A stretch of 6,718 nucleotides of DNA from Halonatronomonas sp964558325. Its GTDB lineage: Bacteria > Bacillota > Halanaerobiia > Halanaerobiales > Halarsenatibacteraceae. How positions within the stretch are numbered: position 1 is the first letter of the stretch; every line of letters starts with the position of its first letter. This document shows, one piece after another, positions 1 through 6,191 of this stretch. The position numbers were made by a program, and so were the translations under genes. Where the stretch lies: assembly GCA_964558325.1 (NCBI GenBank), contig CAZLCX010000077.1:1-6718 (forward strand), in the 5' to 3' direction. Under the pieces are notes generated by a model. The model saw only the letters and a list, made by a program, of their open reading frames with translations. It ran no database searches and was not told where the DNA came from.

Positions 1-21
1 GTTAACAAAACCGAAATAATA

Positions 22-50
22 TCGAAACATTGAGATGTAATAATTATAAG
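22..50 (+). promoter_or_regulatory. Possible promoter of the phn operon
   Basis: A TCGAAA hexamer (22-27, 4 of 6 to TTGACA) and a TATAAG hexamer (45-50, 5 of 6 to TATAAT) are separated by 17 bp. This is a plausible sigma-A promoter about 40 bp before phnD. The sequence is AT-rich and a match this loose can arise by chance. The window begins just upstream, so upstream control sites are cut off. Confidence 0.35.
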
Positions 51-89
51 TGAAATAAGACAAAAAAAATTATTTGGAGGTATTAATTG

Positions 90-1046
90 ATGAAAAAATT
101 TGGTGGAGTTTTTACAGTTTTAGTTCTCTCAGTCTTAATTTTTACTGGCGTTGTTATGGCTGAACAGGGAGAATTCGGTGACCTGGCAGAAGGTTATGTT
201 GATTATGACGGAGATTTAGTGGCTGATATTCCTGCTGATGAGTCAGAATGGGTTAATCCTGATACAATTATATTTTCTTACACACCGGTTGAAGAACCCT
301 CAGTTTATGAAACAGCCTGGTCAGACTTTTTAGATTATTTGTCCGAAGTGACTGGTAAAGAAGTCATGTTTTATGCAGTTGAAAACTATGCTTCTCAGTT
401 AGAAGCTCTAAGAGCTGGAAGAATTCATATTGCCGGTGTTAATACAGGGAGTGTGCCAGTTGCTGTAAATACTGCTGGTGCTGTACCTTTTGCAATGATG
501 GCAGAAGAAGATGGCAGCTTTGGTTATGAGATGGAGGTAATCACCCAAAAAGATAGTGAACTTGAAGGTTTAGAGGATCTTGAGGGTAAGACAGTTGCCT
601 TTGTTTCACAGACATCCAACTCCGGTTTTAAAGCTCCTTCTGCAATTTTAAAATCTGAAATGGGATTTGAAGCAGACGAAGATTATGAAGCAACCTTTAG
701 TGGCCGCCATGATAATTCTATCCTGGGAGTTTATAATGGGGATTATGAAGTTGCAGCTATTGCAAATTCAGTAATGCATAGAATGGCTGAAAATGATACC
801 ATTGATTTGGACGAAATTAAAACTATTTATAAATCTGAAACCTTTCCAACTACAGCTTATACACATGTAAATAACCTACATCCAGGATTAGCTCAAAAAA
901 TAAAAGAAGCCTTCATGACTTTTGACTGGGAAGGAACAAGTTTAGATGAAGAATTTAGCGAAGATCAGTTTATACCAATCGATTATAAAACTTACTGGGA
1001 AGTAATTAGAACTATAGATAAAGCAAATGAGGTAGAATATCATTAA
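90..1046 (+). CDS. phnD: PhnD-family phosphonate/phosphite ABC transporter substrate-binding protein
   Basis: This is the extracytoplasmic binding protein that delivers a phosphonate, phosphite or similar P compound to the PhnC/PhnE importer. The 318-residue product has a signal peptide (KK, hydrophobic core to about residue 22, cleavage predicted after VMA at 24) with no lipobox cysteine, so it is probably soluble in a periplasm. Family-typical segments are YTPVEEP (64-70), the helix GRIHIAGVNTGSVPVAV (110-126), the TSNSGFKAP loop (175-183) and SGRHDNS (204-210), the last two matching ligand-binding regions of PhnD. An aspartate-rich segment DYDGDLVAD lies at 38-46. The mature protein is very acidic, as in halophile secreted proteins. 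ATG at 90 is chosen over an in-frame TTG at 87; GGAGG at 76-80 is 9 bases before it. It is first in the operon, 86 bases before phnC. The family is clear but the ligand cannot be read from the sequence. Confidence 0.93.
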   Translation: MKKFGGVFTVLVLSVLIFTGVVMAEQGEFGDLAEGYVDYDGDLVADIPADESEWVNPDTIIFSYTPVEEPSVYETAWSDFLDYLSEVTGKEVMFYAVENYASQLEALRAGRIHIAGVNTGSVPVAVNTAGAVPFAMMAEEDGSFGYEMEVITQKDSELEGLEDLEGKTVAFVSQTSNSGFKAPSAILKSEMGFEADEDYEATFSGRHDNSILGVYNGDYEVAAIANSVMHRMAENDTIDLDEIKTIYKSETFPTTAYTHVNNLHPGLAQKIKEAFMTFDWEGTSLDEEFSEDQFIPIDYKTYWEVIRTIDKANEVEYH

Positions 1047-1072
1047 TTTTTAATTAAAAATTATCTGATTTA

Positions 1073-1109
1073 GTTACCGGATGCCTGTTATTCCAAGGTA
1101 TCCGGTAAC
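1073..1109 (+). other. Stem-loop between phnD and phnC
   Basis: Positions 1073-1086 pair with 1096-1109 to give a 14-bp stem with one G-U pair and a 9-base loop. The core arms are GTTACCGGAT and ATCCGGTAAC. No T-tract follows, so it is not a standard intrinsic terminator. In ABC operons, hairpins after the binding-protein gene often protect its mRNA or reduce readthrough, so that more binding protein than transporter is made; that role is inferred here. Confidence 0.75.
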
Positions 1110-1132
1110 CTTAATATAGAAAGGGGAAAATT

Positions 1133-1993
1133 ATGCTAGAGATTAATAATTTGCATAAAGAGTATCCAGGAGGAGATTTAGCTCTTCGTGGGATTAATAT
1201 TAAATTAAATAAAGGAGAAATTGCAGCAGTTATCGGTCCTTCAGGTGCCGGTAAATCTACATTAATTCGCTGTATAAATAGATTAGTTGAACCAACAGCT
1301 GGCGATATTATTTTACAAAAAGAGAATATTAATAAACTGGACAAAAAAGAACTGAAGAATAAAAGAAGGAAAATGGGTATGATTTTTCAGGAATATGCCT
1401 TAGTAGAAAGATTAACAGTAATGGAAAACGTTCTCTCAGGCAGGCTTGGTTATGTATCTTTTTGGAGAGCCTGGCTCAGAAAATTTCCTCAAAAAGATAT
1501 TAATCAGGCCTATCAACTTTTAAAAAGATTAGGTTTAAAGGATCATGTGACTAAAAGGGCTGATCAACTTTCCGGGGGCCAGCGGCAGAGAGTTGGAATA
1601 GCCAGGGCCTTAATTCAGGATCCAGAACTATTGTTAGTCGATGAACCGACTGCCAGCCTTGATCCGAAAACTTCCAGGCAGATTATGCGTTTAATTACAG
1701 AGCTGGCAAAAGAAAGAGAACTTGCTGCCTTAATTAATATCCATGATGTGATGCTGGCTAAAGAATATGTCAGGAGAATTATTGGAATGAGACAGGGTGA
1801 AATTGTATTCGATGGCAGCCCGGCAGAATTAAATCAGGATACCCTGACCACCATTTATGGCGAAGAAGACTGGGAAAAATTCAATGAAGATGATGATAAC
1901 AGTAATGATGGCAAAGCATCTCAACAGGGGGGTAATAATATTGTTGACGAAGAACAGCGAAGATTACACCTGGCAGCGTCCCCGTCTAATTAA
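1133..1993 (+). CDS. phnC: PhnC-type phosphonate/phosphite ABC importer ATPase
   Basis: This is the cytoplasmic ATPase that powers the importer, presumably as a dimer bound to the PhnE pair. All ABC motifs are intact in the 286-residue product: Walker A GPSGAGKST (35-43), Q-loop Q86, signature LSGGQ (146-150), Walker B LLLVDEP (166-172), D-loop SLD (175-177) and H-loop H204. The insert around 103-120 (GRLGYVSFWRAWLRKFP) and the IYGEEDWEKF segment (241-250) are typical of PhnC rather than of generic ABC ATPases. AAGGGG at 1121-1126 precedes the ATG. After about residue 250 there is a low-complexity, Asp/Asn-rich tail with no ABC motif, and phnC proteins are commonly shorter (about 250-260 residues). 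The end of the tail also encodes the ribosome binding site and start of the following phnE in another frame. Confidence 0.95.
   Translation: MLEINNLHKEYPGGDLALRGINIKLNKGEIAAVIGPSGAGKSTLIRCINRLVEPTAGDIILQKENINKLDKKELKNKRRKMGMIFQEYALVERLTVMENVLSGRLGYVSFWRAWLRKFPQKDINQAYQLLKRLGLKDHVTKRADQLSGGQRQRVGIARALIQDPELLLVDEPTASLDPKTSRQIMRLITELAKERELAALINIHDVMLAKEYVRRIIGMRQGEIVFDGSPAELNQDTLTTIYGEEDWEKFNEDDDNSNDGKASQQGGNNIVDEEQRRLHLAASPSN
1925..1946 (+). promoter_or_regulatory. Ribosome binding site and TTG start deciding phnE1
   Basis: An AGGGGGGT run at about 1926-1933 lies 7 bases before two adjacent in-frame TTG codons (1941, 1944). In-frame ATGs upstream (1905, 1908 and earlier) have no purine-rich site at a suitable distance. 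Starting at the TTG gives a 268-residue permease, close to the 266 residues of its partner. The choice between 1941 and 1944 is open. Confidence 0.6.
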
Positions 1994-2747
1994 AAGTAAA
2001 AATATAAGATATTTAATACTTTCATTGCTTACTGCCTACTTAATTTTAACCTTTATCTCATTAAGGATTGATCCCCAGAGAATTTTACTTGGTTTGAGTA
2101 GGAGTCAGAAATACTTTGCAGATTTTCTAAGACCAGATTTTTTCTCCAGAGGGAGCTCAATTATTGATGGCATTTTAGAAAGCTTAACAATGACCTATAT
2201 AGCAACAGTATTTGGCGTTATAATTTCTATTCCCTTTGCCTTTGGAGCAGCAGAAAATATTTCCCCTAAACCAATCTATTATCTTTCCAGAGCAGTCATT
2301 GTTATTTCAAGAAGTTTTCAGGAAGTTGTAATCGCCATTTTTTTCGTCGTTATCATTGGTTTTGGACCCATGGCTGGAGTTTTAACACTTACCTTTAGTA
2401 GTATCGGTTTTTTAGCTAAACTCTTAGCAGAAGAGATAGAAGATATTAATTGGAGCCAGGTAGAGGCTATAAAAGCGACCGGTGCCTCCTGGTTTAAATT
2501 AATGGATTATGCAATTATACCCCAGGTGCTTCCCCGTTTTATTGGTCTGGTTGTATATAGACTTGATATAAATTTTAGGGCATCAGCTGTTATTGGAGTT
2601 GTTGGGGCTGGAGGGATTGGCACAACTTTAAATGCTGCTTTTGACCGTTATGAGTTTGATTCAGCCTCAGCAGTCTTAATAGTTATGATAGGAATTGTCT
2701 TATTAGGAGAAATGTTTTCTTCTTTTGTCAGAAAAAAGTTAAAATAA
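1941..2747 (+). CDS. phnE: PhnE-type ABC importer permease, first copy
   Basis: This is an inner-membrane channel subunit of the phosphonate/phosphite importer. Counting from the proposed TTG start (268 residues), a WQRPRLI segment typical of PhnE N-termini comes first, then a membrane segment at about 24-40, then the permease domain with several hydrophobic helices. The cytoplasmic coupling loop EAIKATGA is at 175-182, followed by IIPQVLP, and this is the part that contacts the ATPase. RLDINFR and GVVGAGGIG follow, both conserved in PhnE. Its start overlaps the end of phnC by 53 bases in the +1 frame, implying coupled translation. It ends with two in-frame TAA codons. An open frame continues upstream to 1857, but that extension is polar, lacks a good ribosome site and lies wholly within phnC. 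The second phnE is the likely heterodimer partner. Confidence 0.9.
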   Translation: MLTKNSEDYTWQRPRLIKSKNIRYLILSLLTAYLILTFISLRIDPQRILLGLSRSQKYFADFLRPDFFSRGSSIIDGILESLTMTYIATVFGVIISIPFAFGAAENISPKPIYYLSRAVIVISRSFQEVVIAIFFVVIIGFGPMAGVLTLTFSSIGFLAKLLAEEIEDINWSQVEAIKATGASWFKLMDYAIIPQVLPRFIGLVVYRLDINFRASAVIGVVGAGGIGTTLNAAFDRYEFDSASAVLIVMIGIVLLGEMFSSFVRKKLK

Positions 2748-2763
2748 TAAGAGGTGTCTTTAA

Positions 2764-3564
2764 ATGCCAAATAATAATTATAATTGGAAACTAAAAGGGA
2801 GTATTAGAGTTTTAAAAAATTTATTATTCTGGGCAGCTGGAATCTGGCTCTTTATTTATTGCTGGAATATAATATCAGCCCGGACCATGTGGCCCTTTGT
2901 TTACGATGGGGCAGAGCAGGCTTCTAAATTATTAATCAGGATGTTTCCACCAAATTGGCCTTACTTCTTTAAGCTTTTACGGCCAATCTGGGATACAATT
3001 ACAATAGCTACACTCGGCACAATGGCCGCCATAATATTTTCATTATTTGTTGCTTATTTAGCAGCAGAAAATACAACCCCCCATCCAGCTTTAAGATATA
3101 TTGCACTTTTAATAATTGTAACTTCCAGGTCTGTGAGTTCATTAATCTGGGCAATTATCCTGGTAATAATTTTAGGTCCAGGAGTTTTAGCTGGAATAAT
3201 AGCTATATCCTTTAGGTCAATTGGTTTTGTCTCAAAATTACTTTATGAAAGTATAGAAGAGATAGATAAAAATCAGGTAGAGGCGGTTCAGGCAACTGGA
3301 GCATCAAAATTTTCAACCTTAATCTATTCAGTCTTTCCCCAGGTATTTCCTACATTCATTGGGACATCAATCTACAGATGGGATATTAATATTAGAGAAT
3401 CCACAGTTGTTGGCCTGGTAGGTGCTGGAGGAATAGGATTACAATTAAATGAAGCAATTTTAGGCCTTAAATGGCCTGACGCTATAATTATATTTATAAT
3501 GATATTATCATTAGTTTTATTTTCTGAATTTTTCTCAGCCAAAATCAGAAAGGTTATTATTTAG
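2764..3564 (+). CDS. phnE: PhnE-type ABC importer permease, second copy
   Basis: This is the second membrane subunit of the importer, predicted to pair with the upstream PhnE. The 266-residue product has an N-terminal membrane segment (about 20-37), an extracytoplasmic Trp/Pro-rich stretch (about 41-76), then the permease domain. The coupling loop EAVQATGA (173-180) with FPQVFP (191-196), the RWDINIR segment (205-211) and GLVGAGGIG (217-225) match the first copy. Overall the two are clearly different in sequence, so they are old paralogues and not a recent duplication. GAGGTG at 2751-2756 lies 7 bases before the ATG, and the gap to the first copy is 16 bases. Two permeases in one phn operon are known in other bacteria. 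It is the last gene of the operon. Confidence 0.94.
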   Translation: MPNNNYNWKLKGSIRVLKNLLFWAAGIWLFIYCWNIISARTMWPFVYDGAEQASKLLIRMFPPNWPYFFKLLRPIWDTITIATLGTMAAIIFSLFVAYLAAENTTPHPALRYIALLIIVTSRSVSSLIWAIILVIILGPGVLAGIIAISFRSIGFVSKLLYESIEEIDKNQVEAVQATGASKFSTLIYSVFPQVFPTFIGTSIYRWDINIRESTVVGLVGAGGIGLQLNEAILGLKWPDAIIIFIMILSLVLFSEFFSAKIRKVII

Positions 3565-3594
3565 TCATAAATCCCCCCTTATATAGATTTATGA
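3565..3594 (+). other. Inverted repeat right after the phn operon
   Basis: TCATAAATC (3565-3573) and GATTTATGA (3586-3594) form a perfect 9-bp stem around a 12-base loop that starts with a C run. It begins at the base after the phnE stop. No T-tract follows and the stem is AT-rich, so it is at best a weak terminator or a 3'-end stabiliser of the phn message. Confidence 0.5.
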
Positions 3595-3595
3595 T

Positions 3596-3691
3596 GCTTG
3601 ATAAATATGTGAAATAGTTGAAAGTGATAGGGAGCCATAGTATCTTTCTACTTGTTTCTCCCTATCAAATCAGCTATCAAGCTATTTTCAA
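3596..3691 (+). promoter_or_regulatory. Structured non-coding region before the cyclic di-GMP gene
   Basis: Nested inverted repeats fill this stretch. An outer stem pairs GCTTGATA (3596-3603) with TATCAAGC (3675-3682). An inner stem pairs TGATAGGGAG (3625-3634) with CTCCCTATCA (3658-3667), and a small AGTA/TACT stem sits within its 23-base loop. An alternative pairing, TTGAAA (3618-3623) with TTTCAA (3686-3691), cannot form with the outer stem except as a pseudoknot, and CTATCAA occurs twice (3662, 3674). This could be the 3' end of the phn transcript, a leader of the next gene, or a protein-binding site. It matches no riboswitch class I recognise. Confidence 0.4.
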
Positions 3692-3751
3692 GTTACAATT
3701 AGCCATAATTTAAATTTAAAAATTATAATAGTAAAAAGGGAGGCGATTTTA

Positions 3752-5188
3752 ATGATGTTAGCAGAAGAAATAAAACAAAATTGGTTTGATTTAGATATTA
3801 ATGATCAGCATTATCAGAAACTATTTTATAAATCACCTGCAGGGATGCTCTTATTAGATGAAAACGGATATATCATCAAAGCCAATCAGGCTATAAAAGA
3901 AATGACAGGTTATGAAATTAAAGAGCTGGTAGGAGCTAATATATTTGATCTATTAGTTTTAGAAAACAATAGAGCAGAGGCTAAAAAGAATATTAAAAGA
4001 ATTATTTCCGGTGAAGATCTAAGATTTATAACGAAATCCCAGAAAAAATCAGGCGAGATATTTTATTCTTTACTTAAAGAAACTAGAATTAAGTTGAATA
4101 ATGATAATTATGGTGTTTTATCAATGCAGATAGATATTACTGATCTTAAAGAAAAGGAAGAAAAAATTAAATATATTAGTTATTCTGATAAACTGACAGG
4201 TCTATATAACCGTAATTATTTTGAAGAGGAGTTAAGTAAACTTGATACTCCCAGGCAATTACCAATAAGTATTATTATGGCAGATATAGATGGATTAAAA
4301 TTGATTAATGATACCTATGGGCATAAAGCAGGAGATAAAATTATTAAAAGAGCTGCTGAAATATTAAAAAAGGCGGTTCGTAAAGAAGATATAGTTTCCA
4401 GATGGGCCGGGGATGAATTTGTTATTCTTTTACCACAGACTGATAGAATGGAAACAGAAAAAATTATTGAAAGAATAATTGAAAAAACTAATAAGACTGA
4501 AAAGCATGATATCCCAATCTCTATAGGTCTTGGGTATGCAATAAAAGAAGATTCAGATAAAGATATCTATAAAATTTTAAATAAAGCAGATAAAAATATG
4601 TATCATAATAAGATATCTTTTGGTAGAGATAATGAAAGCAAGATAATCAAGAGTTTTTTAAACTCACTAGAAAAAAAGAGTGATGAAACTAAAGAACATG
4701 CACAGAGAATGGCCAAACTTGCTAGAAAAATAGGCCGTAATTTAAATTTAAAATCAGAACAACTACATAAATTATATCTATTAGCATATATTCATGACAT
4801 AGGTAAGATATCAATACCTAAAAATATTTTAAATAAAAAAGATAGATTAAATGATAGAGAATGGGAAATGATTAAGACCCATCCTTTAAAGGGTAAACAA
4901 ATAGCCCTTGCTACTGAAGAGTTTTCACCTATTGCAGAAGAAATTTATAGTCATCATGAACGCTGGGATGGGAAAGGTTATCCTAGAGGGTTAAAAAGAA
5001 AAGAGATCCCTTATCTGGCCAGAATTATTTCGATAGTTGATGCCTATGATGTTATGACCAATAAAAGGGTTTATTCTAATGCAATTTCTAAAGAAGAAGC
5101 ATTAAAAGAGCTTAAAGCTTGTGCCGGCACTCAATTTGATCCAGAAATTATTAAGGTTTTTAATAAAGTTATTGCTTATAATATATAG
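3752..5188 (+). CDS. PAS-GGDEF-HD-GYP hybrid cyclic di-GMP enzyme
   Basis: This is a predicted soluble signalling enzyme that could both make cyclic di-GMP (GGDEF) and hydrolyse it (HD-GYP). The 478 residues contain a PAS sensor (about 22-132), a short charged linker (132-145), a GGDEF domain (about 146-292) and an HD-GYP domain (about 305-475). The GGDEF site reads AGDEF (219-223), a common variant; metal-binding D178 and N186/D187 are present, and the product-inhibition motif RxxD (R210-D213) lies exactly five residues before it. HD-GYP residues are complete: H316, H348-D349 (HDIGK), H377, HHERWDGKGYP (401-411) and D430. No membrane segment or signal peptide is seen, so the PAS domain senses a cytoplasmic cue or cofactor. 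GGAGG at 3739-3743 favours the first of two adjacent ATGs. It is flanked by non-coding gaps of 187 and 153 bases, so it is probably transcribed alone. The net direction of activity cannot be told. Confidence 0.93.
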   Translation: MMLAEEIKQNWFDLDINDQHYQKLFYKSPAGMLLLDENGYIIKANQAIKEMTGYEIKELVGANIFDLLVLENNRAEAKKNIKRIISGEDLRFITKSQKKSGEIFYSLLKETRIKLNNDNYGVLSMQIDITDLKEKEEKIKYISYSDKLTGLYNRNYFEEELSKLDTPRQLPISIIMADIDGLKLINDTYGHKAGDKIIKRAAEILKKAVRKEDIVSRWAGDEFVILLPQTDRMETEKIIERIIEKTNKTEKHDIPISIGLGYAIKEDSDKDIYKILNKADKNMYHNKISFGRDNESKIIKSFLNSLEKKSDETKEHAQRMAKLARKIGRNLNLKSEQLHKLYLLAYIHDIGKISIPKNILNKKDRLNDREWEMIKTHPLKGKQIALATEEFSPIAEEIYSHHERWDGKGYPRGLKRKEIPYLARIISIVDAYDVMTNKRVYSNAISKEEALKELKACAGTQFDPEIIKVFNKVIAYNI

Positions 5189-5256
5189 TATCTATTTTAA
5201 AGAACATTTTAATTATATTAAAGTTTTAAATTAGAGTCAGTTTTTAGCGAGCATTA

Positions 5257-5295
5257 TTTACATTTAATTAACACTAATTAAATATAACTGTAACA
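5257..5295 (+). promoter_or_regulatory. Pho-box-like array of four direct repeats (putative PhoP site)
   Basis: Hexamers start at 5257 (TTTACA), 5268 (TTAACA), 5279 (TAAATA) and 5290 (GTAACA), a constant step of 11 bp. The first two fit the Bacillus PhoP consensus TT(A/C/T)A(C/T)A fully and the other two fit 5 of 6. Known PhoP promoters use such repeats spaced 5 +/- 2 bp apart and lying about 20-60 bp before transcription start. Here the array spans about -60 to -22 relative to the start expected from the TATAAT at 5305. PhoP control is inferred from this layout and from the phosphate-related genes downstream. Confidence 0.6.
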
Positions 5296-5304
5296 TTAAT
5301 AGGT

Positions 5305-5310
5305 TATAAT
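5305..5310 (+). promoter_or_regulatory. -10 element of the PHP/DUF47 promoter
   Basis: A perfect TATAAT lies 31 bp before the PHP gene start. The position 17 bp upstream reads ATATAA, so no real -35 box exists. That is what an activator-dependent promoter looks like, and the repeat array ends 9 bp upstream. Transcription would start near 5317. Confidence 0.6.
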
Positions 5311-5341
5311 TAAGTCAAGATAAAAAAGGAGGTAGTTTAAA

Positions 5342-6121
5342 ATGATAGAAATAAAAGCAGATCTTCATACCCATACCGTTCATAGCGGCCATGCATACTC
5401 AACCTTTGATGAGTTGGCGAGAGAGGCTTCCAGAAATGGCTTAGATTTAATTGCCATAACAGACCATGGCCCGGCAATGCCAGATGGCCCCCATGAATAT
5501 TACTTTGGCAATCTATGTATCCTGCCTGATGAATTATATGGAGTTAAGATATTAAAGGGAGTCGAGGCAAATATATTAAAGAGCGGTAAACTTGATTTGG
5601 CACCAGAAAGATTAAATAATTTAGATTTTGTCATAGCTGGTATCCATGACAATACAGGTCATAATTTAAAAAATGAAATTGAATATACAGAAGCTGTCGT
5701 TAAAGCAGTTGAAAGTGGTTATGTTGATATGCTCAGCCATCCAGTCAATAGCAATTACCCACTGGATCTTGAGGCAGTAGTTCAAGCCTGTAAAGCAAAT
5801 AATGTTATCTTAGAAATTAATGCAAGCAGCTATAATCCAGCTAAAAATTTCAGCAGGGCTGATAGGATAGCCACCGTTAGGCTAATTAGCTTAGCTAGAG
5901 ATAATAATGTTCCCCTGGCTGCAAATAGTGATGCCCATTTCTGTAAACAGGTAGGGAATGTTTCATATTTAAAAGGTATCTTTAGAGAGACCTTTTTACA
6001 ACCAGAAGATTTAATAAATACCTCAGCAGAAAAGGTCTTATTATATCTATATAATCGTATAAAGAATCAAATTACAATGCCATCATTTAATGATAGTAAC
6101 CAGGTTTTAATCAAAGTCTAA
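5342..6121 (+). CDS. ycdX: YcdX-type PHP-domain metallophosphatase
   Basis: This is a predicted cytoplasmic phosphatase of the PHP superfamily using a three-metal centre. The 259-residue protein follows E. coli YcdX throughout. Every expected ligand is present: H9 and H11 (DLHTHT), H17 (HAYST), H42 (ITDHG), E75 (GVEAN), H102 (IAGIHD), H133 (LSHP), D197 and H199 (NSDAH). The NASS segment (160-163) also matches. A C-terminal tail of about 15 residues beyond the usual end has no recognisable motif. AAGGAGGT at 5326-5333 lies 8 bases before the ATG. The gene follows the Pho-box-like promoter and is 70 bases from the DUF47 gene, which suggests release or recycling of phosphate under starvation. 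The natural substrate of YcdX proteins is poorly known, and a histidinol-phosphatase role is less likely given the context. Confidence 0.9.
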   Translation: MIEIKADLHTHTVHSGHAYSTFDELAREASRNGLDLIAITDHGPAMPDGPHEYYFGNLCILPDELYGVKILKGVEANILKSGKLDLAPERLNNLDFVIAGIHDNTGHNLKNEIEYTEAVVKAVESGYVDMLSHPVNSNYPLDLEAVVQACKANNVILEINASSYNPAKNFSRADRIATVRLISLARDNNVPLAANSDAHFCKQVGNVSYLKGIFRETFLQPEDLINTSAEKVLLYLYNRIKNQITMPSFNDSNQVLIKV

Positions 6122-6133
6122 ATAATATTTATC

Positions 6134-6142
6134 TGCTATAAT
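6134..6142 (+). promoter_or_regulatory. Possible extended -10 promoter before the DUF47 gene
   Basis: TGCTATAAT matches the extended -10 form TGnTATAAT exactly, 50 bases before the DUF47 start codon. No -35 match lies upstream, but extended -10 promoters often do without one. It could give the DUF47 gene its own basal expression in addition to readthrough from the PHP gene. In AT-rich sequence this remains tentative. Confidence 0.4.
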
Positions 6143-6191
6143 TTTAGTCTGTTTAATTGCAAGCTGTAATATTTAAATGGAGGAATAAAAA

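Noticed and set aside
87..89. TTG start for phnD
   Set aside because: An ATG follows directly and is well spaced from GGAGG; the TTG would only add one Met to the signal peptide.
1111..1344. Minus-strand open frame of 77 codons
   Set aside because: It lies opposite the start of phnC, which has intact ABC motifs, and its translation has no recognisable domain or ribosome site.
1857..1940. Upstream ATG start for the first phnE
   Set aside because: The added residues are polar and Met/Lys-rich, no purine-rich site precedes these ATGs, and the segment is wholly inside phnC.
3724..3729. TATAAT before the PAS-GGDEF-HD-GYP gene
   Set aside because: Transcription would start at or inside the ribosome binding site and no -35 box is present; it is probably chance in an AT-rich stretch.
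3565..3751. Cyclic di-GMP (GEMM) or SAM riboswitch
   Set aside because: I could not find the conserved motifs of either class, such as the GEMM GACGCAAAG-like segment or the SAM-I core.
5203..5225. AT-only hairpin after the HD-GYP gene as a terminator
   Set aside because: The stem is almost all A-T with a 2-base bulge and is followed by TTAAA, not a real T-tract, so support is too weak.
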